Shown: positions 26,088 to 34,102 of the stretch, one piece after another
Numbering within the stretch: position 1 is the first letter of the stretch
Layout: every line of letters begins with the position of its first letter
NCBI RefSeq assembly: GCF_036388275.1
Contig: NZ_DASVSF010000009.1
Location: 1 to 37,444 of the forward strand
DNA from: Longimicrobium sp.
GTDB taxonomy: Bacteria > Gemmatimonadota > Gemmatimonadetes > Longimicrobiales > Longimicrobiaceae
Reading direction: 5' to 3'
Length of the DNA stretch: 37,444 bases
Translations under genes and position numbers: made by a program
The notes under the pieces: model-generated
Databases searched by the model: none
What the model was told of the DNA's origin: nothing
Seen by the model: only the letters and a program-made list of their open reading frames with translations

Positions 26088-26734
26088 CTGGGGCCGGAAA
26101 CGAAGGGGAGGATGGCAACACGGGTGAGGCACAAAGGTAGACGATTCCAGCCATCCGGTAAAGCGGCGCCGGGACGCGCAACGGATGCGTGAGCCTCGGC
26201 TGCCGTGGGCCCTCACCCGGCCGCGCTGACACGCGTGCCACCCTCTCCCACAAACAGCGTGGGAGAGGGGGTACACTTCGGGCCTGGGTGCTCAGGGCTG
26301 GTCTGGTGCTCGGGCCGGCGCCCCCCATCCCCAACCCTTCCCCCGCAAACAGCGCGGGGGAAGGGAGCCAGTCGAGTGCGCCGGGCCAGCCGAAGCGCGA
26401 TTCAGGTCTCCCCCTCCCCTGCGCAGCGGGGGACGGGGGCCGGGGGGAGGGGGCTGCCGCGGCATGCATCGGAACTCGTCGAACCTCCACCCGAAGTGCT
26501 CCCCTCTCCCGGCGGGGTTTGCCGGGGGAGGGCCGGGGGAGGGGCCTTCCCGAGGCATGCACCGGCAGCCCGTCGAACCTCACCTGAAGTGCTCCTCTCT
26601 CCCGCGCTGTTTGCGGGGGAGAGGCCGGGAGGGGGGGCTGCCGCGGCATGCACCCGCAGCCCGTCGCCCCCCCCACTCGAAGTGCTCCCCTCTCCGCACA
26701 GCAGTACCGTGCGGGGAGGGGCCAGGGGAGGCGC
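26088..26734. repeat. Gene-free block of composite intergenic repeats
   Basis: This 647-base gap holds the 60-base segment 26194-26253 that is identical to 21799-21858, followed by at least six C-rich/G-rich hairpins separated by GGCATGC-containing spacers and tails such as CCGAAGTGCTCCCCTCTCCC. The module order up to about 26460 follows the block at 21799-22070, after which further hairpins are added. The region upstream of the lgt start shows no clear promoter. Confidence 0.85.
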
Positions 26735-27529
26735 CTATAAGCGCTTTCCGCGCCGCGTCCAGATGACGATGGTCCCGCAGCGGACCAGGGGCGTGACGAA
26801 CTGCGACGGGGTGTCGGCCTCGCCGCGGTATACCTCGATGCCGTCGATCTCCGAGGGGCTCACGTACTCGTCGATCACGAACTCCGCGGCGCGCACGCGG
26901 GGGGCGCTGGCCATCGGGTGAATCATCCGCACCCCGTCGATGATGAACATCATCTGGCACTGTGCGGTGCTGCTGCCGCGTGACATCGGGTGCCCCGACG
27001 TGCCCATCCGCCCGGAACTCGGGCGCAGGTTGGGAATGCCGGTGAGCACGTCGGTCACGCGCCCCGCCCGCCGGCCCAGGATCTCCGAACGGGTGATGAA
27101 GCGCCCGTGTCCGCTCTGCATCCGCTCCATGAACCCGCGCATCTCGGGGGTCATCCGCTGCCCGGAACGCGACATCACTGTCACCGGCTGAAGCACCACC
27201 GACTGGGCCGCCATCCGCAGTTCCACCGACACCACGGAGTCCGATTCCAGCGCCAGGTCTCCCAGTACCTCGCGATAGCCGATTCGCGAGGCCCGCAGCC
27301 GGTAGGCGCCGAGCTCCACGTGCGGGAACTCGAAGTTGCCCGCGCTGTCGCTGCGGGTGGAGGTCTGCCACTGGCCGCGGTTGGCGGAGATCACGATGGT
27401 GCCCTCGGCGATCACCCCGTCGCTGGCGGCGTCCAGCAGGCGCCCGCGGACGATGGTCTGCGCGGGCGCGGGGATGGCGAACGACAGGACGGCGAGGCCG
27501 GCGAGCGCAAGGCGGCGGGACGAACGCAT
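26735..27529 (-). CDS. Carboxypeptidase-regulatory-like plus TonB-plug protein without a barrel
   Basis: A 264-residue exported protein. A signal peptide (residues 1-23, ending APAQ) precedes a carboxypeptidase-regulatory-like domain (about 25-110: VRGRLLDAASDGVIAEGTI, GNFEFPHVELGAYRLRASRIGY, VVSVELRM). A plug-like segment follows (about 130-255: VTDVLTGIPNLRP, MMFIIDGVRM, SEIDGIEVYRG, CGTIVIWTRRG), similar to the first domains of TonB-dependent receptors, and then the protein stops where a barrel would begin. The ATG has a GGGAGG four bases upstream. The end is clean, just before a repeat block, and nothing downstream reads as a lost barrel. It may be a stand-alone periplasmic or surface binding protein. 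Function unknown. Confidence 0.82.
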   Translation of the reverse strand: MRSSRRLALAGLAVLSFAIPAPAQTIVRGRLLDAASDGVIAEGTIVISANRGQWQTSTRSDSAGNFEFPHVELGAYRLRASRIGYREVLGDLALESDSVVSVELRMAAQSVVLQPVTVMSRSGQRMTPEMRGFMERMQSGHGRFITRSEILGRRAGRVTDVLTGIPNLRPSSGRMGTSGHPMSRGSSTAQCQMMFIIDGVRMIHPMASAPRVRAAEFVIDEYVSPSEIDGIEVYRGEADTPSQFVTPLVRCGTIVIWTRRGKRL

Positions 27530-27627
27530 GGTGCCTCCCTCGAAGCGGAGGACGTGGGCCGGGGGGCACGGTCGTGCACCCCCGGATGGAGACACGCCGC
27601 GGGACGAGGGCCCGCGGCGGGCAAAGC

Positions 27628-27903
27628 TCAGTCGAACATGCCCCAGGCGCCTTCCAGGTCCTGCTTGCTGTACACCCGGAACGCGGTGAGCGTGTTGGTG
27701 CGCTCGATGCCCGACACCTGGGCGATCTCTTCGGTAACGATCTCGGCGATGCGCTCGTACTGCTCGACGCGCAGGATGGCGATCAGGTCGTACTCGCCCG
27801 ACACGGAATAGACCTCGGCCACCCCGTCGATGCCCGCGATGCGGCGGGCCAGGGCGGGCACGTCGCCGGGAACGGAGCGAATCAGCACGACGGCGGCAAC
27901 CAT
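27628..27903 (-). CDS. Stand-alone Lrp/AsnC effector-binding (RAM) domain protein
   Basis: A 91-residue protein consisting only of the ligand-binding and oligomerisation domain of Lrp/AsnC regulators: AAVVLIRSVPGDVPALARRIAGI, VAEVYSVSGEYDLIAILRV, and an ERTNTLTAFRVYSK strand near the end. The DNA-binding helix-turn-helix is absent. The start at 27903 was chosen because the upstream frame runs through repeat sequence. Such small proteins may sense amino acids or pair with full-length Lrp members. A short GC-rich inverted repeat (27596-27618) follows the stop, and the next gene downstream starts 98 bases later. Confidence 0.87.
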   Translation of the reverse strand: MVAAVVLIRSVPGDVPALARRIAGIDGVAEVYSVSGEYDLIAILRVEQYERIAEIVTEEIAQVSGIERTNTLTAFRVYSKQDLEGAWGMFD

Positions 27904-28186
27904 GGGGGATTCTTTCTCGGGTTCTGGATACGGACGCCAGTACAGTAACCAAAGTAGGGGAAGAAACGAAAGTAGGGGAAGGATTCTGACTTCGGGTGGG
28001 GGTTCGACGGGCTGCGTCGGGCCCTCCCCCGGCCCCTCCCCCGGCAAACCCCCGCCAGGAGAGGGAGGAACTTCGGGTGGGGTTCGATGGGCTGCCGGTG
28101 CATGCCTCTGGGAGCCCCTTCAATGGACGTTTGACGATGATCGTGATTATTATCATGGGGATTACCGTTCACCTCACGCGTGTGGC
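27904..28186. repeat. Divergent intergenic region with a repeat fragment
   Basis: Between the RAM-domain gene and lipB lies one hairpin unit of the dispersed repeat (about 28020-28075, CCCTCCCCCGG paired with a G-rich arm and a GAACTTCGGG tail) and a GGCATGC-like spacer. An unusually A+T-rich patch at 28131-28165 contains TTGACG (28131-28136) and TATCAT (28151-28156), but only 14 bases apart, so a lipB promoter there is only suggestive. Confidence 0.55.
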
Positions 28187-28876
28187 ATGAGCACGACTTT
28201 CGATACCTCCGCCGTTTCGAGCCGCCCCATGGACGTGCGGCGCCTGGGGATGATCTCCTACGGCGACGCGCTGGCGCTGCAGGAGCAGCTGGTGAAGCAG
28301 CGCCGCGCGGGTGAAGTTCCCGACACGCTGCTGCTGCTGGAGCACCCGCACGTGATCACGCTGGGCAGCGGCTCGCACGACGAGAACGTCCTCGTCTCGG
28401 CGCGCGAGCGGGCCGAGCGGGGGATCGAGCTGTTCGAGACGGGGCGCGGGGGAGACGTGACGTACCACGGCCCCGGCCAGCTGGTGGGCTATCCCATCTT
28501 CGACCTCAAGCCCGACCGGCAGGACCTTCACCGCTACCTGCGCGACATCGAGGAGGCGCTGATCGGCGTCCTCGCCGACTTCGGGCTGCGGGGCGGGCGC
28601 AAGGAGGGGCTGACCGGCGTGTGGGTGGATGGGCGCAAGCTGGGGGCGATCGGCGTGCGCGTATCGTCGGGGTGGATCACCAGCCACGGCTTTGCCCTGA
28701 ACGTGGCGACCGACCTGTCGTTCTTCGGCACCATCGTCCCCTGCGGCATCCGCGATCACGGCGTCGGCTCGCTGTCCGGCGAACTGGGCCGCGAGGTGCC
28801 GATGGCGGAGGCGGAGGCATCCGCCGTCCGCTGGTTCGAGCGCATCTTCGGACGGACGGCGGTAGAGACGGACTGA
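28187..28876 (+). CDS. lipB: Octanoyl-[acyl-carrier-protein]:protein transferase (lipoyl synthesis)
   Basis: LipB transfers octanoyl groups from ACP to lipoyl domains, the first step of endogenous lipoate synthesis. The protein has 229 residues, in the family range. The signature RGGDVTYHGPGQLVGYPI (87-104), the catalytic lysine in GRKLGAIGVRV (K151) and the acyl-accepting cysteine in GTIVPCGI (C186) are all present. LEHPHVITLGSG near residue 52 is also typical. The ATG at 28187 was chosen because the longer frame passes through repeat DNA. No lipA is seen in the window. It is followed after 92 bases by a glycosyltransferase gene. Confidence 0.95.
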   Translation: MSTTFDTSAVSSRPMDVRRLGMISYGDALALQEQLVKQRRAGEVPDTLLLLEHPHVITLGSGSHDENVLVSARERAERGIELFETGRGGDVTYHGPGQLVGYPIFDLKPDRQDLHRYLRDIEEALIGVLADFGLRGGRKEGLTGVWVDGRKLGAIGVRVSSGWITSHGFALNVATDLSFFGTIVPCGIRDHGVGSLSGELGREVPMAEAEASAVRWFERIFGRTAVETD

Positions 28877-28968
28877 ATCATCCGCGGCCGATCGCCCTTA
28901 TCATGATTCGCCCCGGCACCTCCGGGGCGGCACCCCACAATCCGCTTACTTTGCTCTTCCCTGCCCTG

Positions 28969-30120
28969 ATGAACAATCCCAGGATTCTCGTCGTCTCCGT
29001 TTCTACCGGGACGGGCCACGTCCGCGCGGCGGAAGCGGTGTGCGCCGCGCTCGCCCGCCGTCACCCTGGCGTGTACGTACGCCACGTGGACCTGCTGGAG
29101 CTGGCGCCGCAGTGGGTGCGGGCGTTCTACGGCAAGGCGTTCGAGAAGGTGGCCGCGCACGCGCCGTCGTTGTGGAAGGAGATCTATCACGCCACGGACG
29201 GCGACGAGCACGACCGCGCCCGCTGGGCCGCCGCGGGCCGCTTCGTGTTCCGCGCGTTCCGGCGCGTGCTGGACGGGGAGCGGTGGGATGCGTGCCTGGC
29301 GACGCACTTCCTTCCCTGCCAGCTGGCGTCCGGAGGCGGCGAGTTTCCGCCCCTTTCGCTGGTGGTCACGGACTTCACCCTGCACCGCGTGTGGGTGCAG
29401 CCGTGCGCCAGCCGCTACTTCGTGGCCACGGACGAGCTCGCGGCGGAACTGGGCAGGCGTGTGCCCGGCGTTCCGGCGCTCGCGACCGGCATCCCCATCT
29501 CGCCCGACGTGGCATCCGCGGGGTCGCGCGACGAGGCCCGCGCGGCGCTGGGGCTGCCGGCGGACCGGCGCATGGCGCTGATCGTGGGCGGGGGATTGGG
29601 GATCGGCGTGGAGGAGGCCGCGCGCGCGGCGCTGGAAGCCACGCCCGGCGACGTTCAGCTGGTGGCGGTCTGCGGCCGCAACGACTCCGCGCGCGAGCGG
29701 CTGCAGGCGCTGGGACTGCCGGCGGAGCGCCTGCAGGTGCACGGGTACGTGCAGGGGCTTACGACGTGGATGTCGGCCGCGGACCTGGTCGCCACCAAGC
29801 CCGGCGGACTGTCGCTGAGCGAGGGGCTGGCGCTGGGATGCGCGCTGCTGCTGACGCGGCCCATCCCCGGTGCCGAAGAGGGGAACGCCCGCGTGGCCGA
29901 GGCGAACGGCGCGGCGCTGGTGGCGAACACCACGGGCGAGATCCGCGCCGCCTTCGCCCGCGCGTTCAGCGAGCCCGGCCTGCTCCAGCGGCTGGCGGAT
30001 GGGGCGCGGGGCATGGGCCGTCCCCACGCCGCGGACCACGTGGCGGACGCCCTCGTGGCGTCCGTCGCCCGGCCTCCGGAGGTGGGGGTCAACGCACAGG
30101 CGGCCGGCGCGAGGGCTTGA
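28969..30120 (+). CDS. MGDG-synthase/GT28-like glycosyltransferase
   Basis: A 383-residue glycosyltransferase related to monogalactosyldiacylglycerol synthases and processive diacylglycerol glucosyltransferases. The N-terminal domain starts VVSVSTGTGHVRAAEAV, the family's acceptor-side glycine loop, and continues with YGKAFEKVAAHAPSLWKEIY. The C-terminal domain has the donor-binding pattern ALIVGGGLGIG, LQVHGYVQGLTTWMSAADLVATKPGGLSLSEGLALG. It probably glycosylates diacylglycerol at the inner membrane; the sugar donor is not identifiable. The start at 28969 is supported by the conserved beginning. Its last 32 bases overlap, tail to tail, the end of the RNase H-like gene on the other strand. 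Confidence 0.87.
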   Translation: MNNPRILVVSVSTGTGHVRAAEAVCAALARRHPGVYVRHVDLLELAPQWVRAFYGKAFEKVAAHAPSLWKEIYHATDGDEHDRARWAAAGRFVFRAFRRVLDGERWDACLATHFLPCQLASGGGEFPPLSLVVTDFTLHRVWVQPCASRYFVATDELAAELGRRVPGVPALATGIPISPDVASAGSRDEARAALGLPADRRMALIVGGGLGIGVEEAARAALEATPGDVQLVAVCGRNDSARERLQALGLPAERLQVHGYVQGLTTWMSAADLVATKPGGLSLSEGLALGCALLLTRPIPGAEEGNARVAEANGAALVANTTGEIRAAFARAFSEPGLLQRLADGARGMGRPHAADHVADALVASVARPPEVGVNAQAAGARA

Positions 30121-30697
30121 ACTCGAACTTGTCGGGCGGCAGGGCGAAGAAGCTCAGGTAACGTTCCTTTTCCTGCTCTTCGCGGATCCAGTCGTCGAAC
30201 TTCGAATCCACCAGTCCGCCGCTCTGGTCCTGGCGGGACGCGGAGCGGGTGGCCAGGTAGTTGGCGTACTCGTTCTGCGGATGGCCGGCGTGCCCCTTCA
30301 CCCAGCGCCACTGCACCTCGTGGCGGCCCGCGACCGGCATCAGCGCCTTCCACAGCTCCAGGTTCTCGATCTCGCCGTCCTTGCGCTTCCATCCGCGCGC
30401 GGACCAGCCGTGCACCCACTGCGTCATGCCGTCCACCAGGTAGCGGCTGTCGGAGGTGAAGACTACGCGTGAGGGCTGCTTGAGCGCCCCTAGCGGGATG
30501 GTGGCGCTGCGGATGGCCATACGGTTGTTGGTGGTGTCGGGCTCCGACGTCCAGTAGTCGCGCCGGACCCAGCCCTTGCGCGGGTGCCAGTACTCCAGCA
30601 GTCCGGCGGCCCCGCCGGGGCGCGCGCGGTCCTTGTACTGGTTGCCCAGGCACGACTCGTCCGCGTAGATGAACACCAGCGGCTGCGGCTCTTCCAA
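30089..30697 (-). CDS. RNase HI-like protein with altered active site
   Basis: A 202-residue RNase H-fold protein. Alignment by eye to E. coli RNase HI is direct: FIYADESCLGN, PDTTNNRMAIRSA, FTSDSRYLVDGMTQWVHGW, ENLELWKAL, WRWVKGHAGHPQNEYAN. Of the four catalytic acids, D10 and D70 are kept (D13, D83), but E48 is alanine (A61) and D134 is asparagine (N146). The helper histidine H124 is kept (H136). A 50-residue C-terminal tail follows. The TTG at 30697 is chosen because GGGAGGAAG directly precedes it; the frame upstream is repeat sequence. Either the enzyme uses other acids or it only binds nucleic acid. Expression is convergent with the glycosyltransferase gene. Confidence 0.85.
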   Translation of the reverse strand: MEEPQPLVFIYADESCLGNQYKDRARPGGAAGLLEYWHPRKGWVRRDYWTSEPDTTNNRMAIRSATIPLGALKQPSRVVFTSDSRYLVDGMTQWVHGWSARGWKRKDGEIENLELWKALMPVAGRHEVQWRWVKGHAGHPQNEYANYLATRSASRQDQSGGLVDSKFDDWIREEQEKERYLSFFALPPDKFEFKPSRRPPVR

Positions 30698-31308
30698 ACT
30701 TCCTCCCAGGGTGGTTTCACGAGCGGCGGAATCTACCCGCCAGGGGTCACTGCGCCAGTTCCCCCTCCCCCGCCCCGTCTGGCCCCTCCCCCGCCCCGTC
30801 TGGCCCCTCCCCCGGCCCCTCCCCCGGCAAACTGCGCCGGGAGAGGGGAGAACTTCGGGCGGGGTTCGACCGGCCGCCTGCGCATGCCTCTGGGAGCCCC
30901 CTCCCCCCGGCCCCCTTCCCCCGCTGCGCAGGGGAGGGGGAGACCTGAATCGCTCTTCGGCTGGCCCCGCGCACCACACTGGCTCCCTTCCCCCGCGCAG
31001 TTTGCGGGGGAAGGGTTGGGGATGGGGGGCGCCGGCCCAAGCACCAGACCCAGTTCCCACGCGCCCGATCCTGAAGTGTACCCCCTCTCCCACGCTGTTT
31101 GTGGGAGAGGGTGGACGAGCATAAGCGAGGACGGGTGAGGGCCCCACGGCAGCCGAGGCCTCTGCACTGGTGGCCGCTGCCGCGCCCGGGCTGGTACGTG
31201 TCCGCAATTAGATCCTTCGGCCCGCGGGGCATGGTGAGCGGGCGAGTGCGGCGTGGCTTGGCCTCAGGATGACAGACTCGCGCGCTCATCCGCAGCTCCC
31301 CGCACTGC
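30698..31308. repeat. Gene-free block of composite intergenic repeats, mostly reversed
   Basis: Between the RNase H-like gene and the carA promoter lie a 21-base direct repeat (from about 30764, CCTCCCCCGCCCCGTCTGGCC), a hairpin with GAACTTCGGG tail (about 30815-30858), and then, in reverse orientation, the same modules as at 21799-22070 and 26191-26460. The end (about 31205-31275) is a reversed TCATCCTGAGG...GAAGGATCT module. No gene is supported here. Confidence 0.83.
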
Positions 31309-31336
31309 TTGACACGCGCTCCTCCCGGCCTAGATT
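31309..31336 (+). promoter_or_regulatory. Probable carA promoter
   Basis: TTGACA (31309-31314), a 16-base spacer and TAGATT (31331-31336) lie just outside the repeat block and about 55 bases before the carA start codon. It predicts a leader of about 48 bases. No PurR or ArgR-type operator was recognised. Confidence 0.6.
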
Positions 31337-31390
31337 CCCGCCGCGCATCTCCCCTTTCTGCATCGACTTGCCGCGACACCGGAGACTCCG

Positions 31391-32515
31391 TTGCCCCATC
31401 CCGCAGTGCTGATCCTGGAAGACGGCCGCGCGTTCCGCGGCGAGGCGCATGGCGCGCGGGGCACGGCGTTCGGCGAGGTGGTCTTCAACACGTCGATGAC
31501 CGGGTACCAGGAGGTCCTGACCGATCCGTCGTACTCCGGGCAGATCGTCACCATGACCTACCCGCTGATCGGCAACTACGGGGTGAACGCCGAGGACGAG
31601 GAGAGCGCGGGGCCGCAGGTTGCCGGCTTCGTGCTTCACGAGGCGCCCCCCGCGTATAGCAACTGGCGCGCGGCCGAGTCGCTCGACGCGTACCTGCAGC
31701 GCCACGGGGTGATCGCCATCACGGGCGTGGACACGCGCGCGCTCACTCGCCACATCCGCTCACTCGGCTCCATGCGCGGCGCGATCGCCCCGGCGGAGGT
31801 GGACGCGGACGAGCTGGTGCGGCAGATCCGGGCGCAGCCGCAGATGGCCGGGCTGGATCTGGCGTGCGGGGTGTCGACGGACGAGCGCTACCTGGTGCCG
31901 CCCGCGGGCGAGACGCGCTATCGCGTGCTGGCGTACGACTTCGGGGTGAAGTCGCACTCGCTGAAGCTGCTGGCCCAGCGCGGCTGCGAGGTCACCGTGC
32001 TCCCCGCCACCACGCCTACCGAGGAGATCGTGGCGGCCGGGGCCGATGGCCTGTTCGTTTCCAACGGACCGGGCGATCCTGAGGCCGTAGGGCATGCGCT
32101 CGATGCCATTCGCGCGCTGTCGGGAACCGGCACCCCGGTGTTCGGCATCTGCCTGGGACACCAGCTGATCGCCCGGGCGTTCGGGGCCGAGACGTACAAG
32201 CTCAAGTACGGGCACCGCGGCGGAAACCATCCCGTGCGGCGCCTTTCGGACGGGGCGGTGGAGATCACGGCGCAGAACCACGGCTTTGCGGTGCGCGGCG
32301 ACGAGGGCGGCATTCCGGGCGCGCCGGAGCTGCAGGTGACGCACATGAACCTGAACGACGGTACGGTCGAGGGGCTGCAGCACCGCGACCGGCCGGTTTT
32401 TTCGGTGCAGTACCACCCCGAGGCCGCGCCGGGGCCGCACGACTCGCGCTATCTCTTTGACCGGTTTGTGGATGAGATGGAGCGGCGCGCGCAGCAAATG
32501 CAAATAGACGCTTGA
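31391..32515 (+). CDS. carA: Carbamoyl-phosphate synthase small (glutaminase) subunit
   Basis: CarA hydrolyses glutamine and passes ammonia to CarB for carbamoyl phosphate, feeding arginine and pyrimidine synthesis. The protein has 374 residues, normal for the family. The N-terminal CarA domain shows VVFNTSMTGYQEVLTDPSYSGQIV and the GVDTRALTRHIR stretch. The class I amidotransferase domain has FGICLGHQLIARA with the nucleophilic cysteine near 254 and VQYHPEAAPGP with the histidine near 341. The start is TTG at 31391, with GGAG seven to ten bases ahead; there is no nearby ATG in frame. carB is not adjacent: the next gene encodes an HU-type protein. Confidence 0.95.
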   Translation: MPHPAVLILEDGRAFRGEAHGARGTAFGEVVFNTSMTGYQEVLTDPSYSGQIVTMTYPLIGNYGVNAEDEESAGPQVAGFVLHEAPPAYSNWRAAESLDAYLQRHGVIAITGVDTRALTRHIRSLGSMRGAIAPAEVDADELVRQIRAQPQMAGLDLACGVSTDERYLVPPAGETRYRVLAYDFGVKSHSLKLLAQRGCEVTVLPATTPTEEIVAAGADGLFVSNGPGDPEAVGHALDAIRALSGTGTPVFGICLGHQLIARAFGAETYKLKYGHRGGNHPVRRLSDGAVEITAQNHGFAVRGDEGGIPGAPELQVTHMNLNDGTVEGLQHRDRPVFSVQYHPEAAPGPHDSRYLFDRFVDEMERRAQQMQIDA

Positions 32516-32540
32516 CGGCAGGGCCGCCGCGGATTATCGT
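32512..32540 (+). promoter_or_regulatory. Possible promoter for the HU-type gene
   Basis: TTGACG (32512-32517), a 17-base spacer and TATCGT (32535-32540) overlap the carA stop codon. The start of transcription would be near 32547, giving an unusually long leader of about 250 bases before the HU gene. The rest of the 283-base gap shows no gene or clear structure. Confidence 0.45.
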
Positions 32541-32798
32541 TCCCGGCGTATAAGTGACCTTGCACCAGATCGTTAGGCCACTTCGCCCGCTGTCCTACCG
32601 TTCCCGGCCTCCGCCACGGCTTCCGCACCTGACAGAACGATATCGGCCACACCGGGCCGGCCCCGTCACGCCGACCCGCTTGTCGTCTCCCGTTCAGATC
32701 TCTCCGGATCCGTCGCCCCGCGCCGTGAGCGCCGCAGGGCCTGGAACGCCCACGCGCGACTGCCACGAGCCCGCACCAAACCCCAGAGGAGCTTTCTC

Positions 32799-33095
32799 AT
32801 GACCAAGGCGGACCTTGTCCAACGCGTCGCCGACACCATCGGGCCCGGAGTCACCAAGCGTGACTGCGCGGTGGTGGTGGACGCGTTCCTGAATTCCATC
32901 AAGGACGCGATGGCCGAGCACCAGAACATCGAGATCCGCGGGTTCGGCACGTTCAAGGTGCGCGAGCGCAAGAGCCGCCTGGCGCGCAACCCGCGCACGG
33001 GCGACCCGGTGGAGGTTCCGCCGCGCGCGGTGCCGGTGTTCAAGCCGTCGAAGGAGCTCCGCGCCATCGTCGAGGAGCGTCCGCTCGAGGTCTGA
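32799..33095 (+). CDS. HU/IHF-family DNA-binding protein
   Basis: A 98-residue nucleoid protein. The N-terminal helical dimerisation part (MTKADLVQRVADTIGPGVTK, VVDAFLNSIKDAMAEHQNIEI) is followed by the family signature RGFGTFKVRERKSRLARNPRTG and the DNA-wrapping arm ending in the VPVFKPSKELRAIV helix. A strong GAGGAG site precedes the ATG. It is followed by a clear terminator, so it is a single-gene unit. HU versus IHF subtype cannot be decided; the slightly long C-terminus is ordinary. Confidence 0.95.
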   Translation: MTKADLVQRVADTIGPGVTKRDCAVVVDAFLNSIKDAMAEHQNIEIRGFGTFKVRERKSRLARNPRTGDPVEVPPRAVPVFKPSKELRAIVEERPLEV

Positions 33096-33118
33096 GCCGC
33101 GCCGTTCGCCGGGCCGAG

Positions 33119-33153
33119 GCGCCCGCCCCTGCACGGGGGCGGGCGCTTTTTTT
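33119..33153 (+). terminator. Rho-independent terminator of the HU-type gene
   Basis: GCGCCCGCCCC (33119-33129) and GGGGCGGGCGC (33136-33146) form an 11-bp GC stem with a six-base loop, directly followed by seven T residues. It lies 24 bases after the stop codon. Confidence 0.95.
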
Positions 33154-33201
33154 GCGCTTGTTCGCGGCGTTCACCCGGACGCTTCCCCCACGCGCAGCAG
33201 G

Positions 33202-33390
33202 ATGACGCACACCCACGAGACGCAGGGCCGGCACGCCCGCGACCGCAACGTCTTTGCGCACGACGACCGCCCCGGCCCGTACGAAACCTCGTACGATGTC
33301 CGCCGCGGATACGACGAGCCGTCCGTGGCTCCGGCGCACGCGGGCAAGACGGCGGAGCCGCTGCTGTTCCGCGGCCGGGACGAACGGTAG
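33202..33390 (+). CDS. Possible small hypothetical protein
   Basis: A 62-residue frame with a strongly polar, His/Arg/Asp-rich composition (THTHETQGRHARDRN, DDRPGPYETSYDVRRGYDE) and no hydrophobic core, so any product would be disordered. Composition is unlike the repeat-derived false frames, and the frame ends just where a repeat block begins. A weak GCAGG lies right before the ATG. I recognise no family, and it may not be expressed. Confidence 0.35.
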   Translation: MTHTHETQGRHARDRNVFAHDDRPGPYETSYDVRRGYDEPSVAPAHAGKTAEPLLFRGRDER

Positions 33391-33718
33391 GTTCCCCCTC
33401 CCCCGGCCCCTCCCCCGCAAACCGCGCGGGAGAGGGGGGAACTTCGGGTGAGGTTCGACAGGTGCCTCGCATGCCTCGGGTGGGCCCCTCCCCTGGCCCC
33501 CGTCCTCCGCTACGCAGGGTGGGGGAGACCTGAATCGCGCTTGGCTGGCCCGGCGCACTCGACTGGCTCCCTTCCCCCGCGCAGTTTGCGGGGGAAGGGC
33601 TGGGGATGGGGGGCGCCGGCCCGAGCACCGAATCCGCCTCGACGCGCCTACCCCGCCCCACCCTCTGGCATCCATCCTGCCCACCGCGCCGTCAGCACGC
33701 ACACACCGGAGACCAAGC
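33391..33718. repeat. Gene-free block of composite intergenic repeats
   Basis: This 328-base gap contains a hairpin CCCCTCCCCCGC/GCGGGAGAGGGG with its AACTTCGGG tail (33399-33448), followed by the reversed series TCCGCTACGCAGGGTGGGGGAG..., GACTGGCTCCCTTCCCCCGC and GGGATGGGGGGCGCCGGCCC seen at 30930-31040. A short unremarkable stretch (about 33640-33718) leads into the next gene, with GGAG eight to eleven bases before its ATG. Confidence 0.8.
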
Positions 33719-34024
33719 ATGCTGATCCAGGAAGTCCTGACCGACATCCCCCCCGAAGAAGTGATCCAGCGGGCGCGCGAGTGGTTCACTCTGCGCATGA
33801 CGCCGTACGCCGGGTTCGCCGAAGACTCCAGCGACCATCACCTGAAGCTGACGAGCGAGGCCGCCGACATCACCATCGGCACGGGGACGCAGGACGGGCG
33901 CACGCTCGTTCGCGCTTCTACCTCGCGGATGCACCACGAGGTTTCGCAGTTTCTCGCAACGCTGGCCCCGGCTGAGGAAGTGCGCGAAAACCTGCCCGGC
34001 CCCGGCGTTTCCGGCGCCGGCTGA
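33719..34024 (+). CDS. Small protein of unknown function
   Basis: A 101-residue soluble protein that I do not recognise. It looks genuine: the composition is balanced, the ATG follows a GGAGACC site, and predicted structure is a helix (PPEEVIQRAREWFTLR) followed by alternating beta strands (DHHLKLTSEAADITIGT, GRTLVRASTSR) and a helix (MHHEVSQFLATL). The pattern recalls small START- or SRPBCC-like half-domains, which is only an impression. It is read in the same direction as the moa genes but is separated from them by an inverted repeat (34033-34063) and heptamer repeats, so co-transcription is uncertain. Confidence 0.7.
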   Translation: MLIQEVLTDIPPEEVIQRAREWFTLRMTPYAGFAEDSSDHHLKLTSEAADITIGTGTQDGRTLVRASTSRMHHEVSQFLATLAPAEEVRENLPGPGVSGAG

Positions 34025-34032
34025 TCCCTTCC

Positions 34033-34063
34033 CCGCCCCGCGCCCTGAACCCGCGCGGGGCGG
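34033..34063 (+). promoter_or_regulatory. GC-rich hairpin after the small unknown gene
   Basis: Arms 34033-34042 and 34054-34063 pair over ten bases around an 11-base loop, nine bases after the stop. No T-tract follows, so termination is unproven. Confidence 0.45.
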
Positions 34064-34102
34064 CGGTGTACGTGGTGCAAGGACGTGGAGCGCGGACACA
34101 TT

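Noticed and set aside
26088..26734. Regularly spaced repeats that could suggest a CRISPR array
   Set aside because: Units vary in length and sequence, have no uniform spacers, are palindromic C-rich/G-rich hairpins shared with other blocks, and no cas gene is near.
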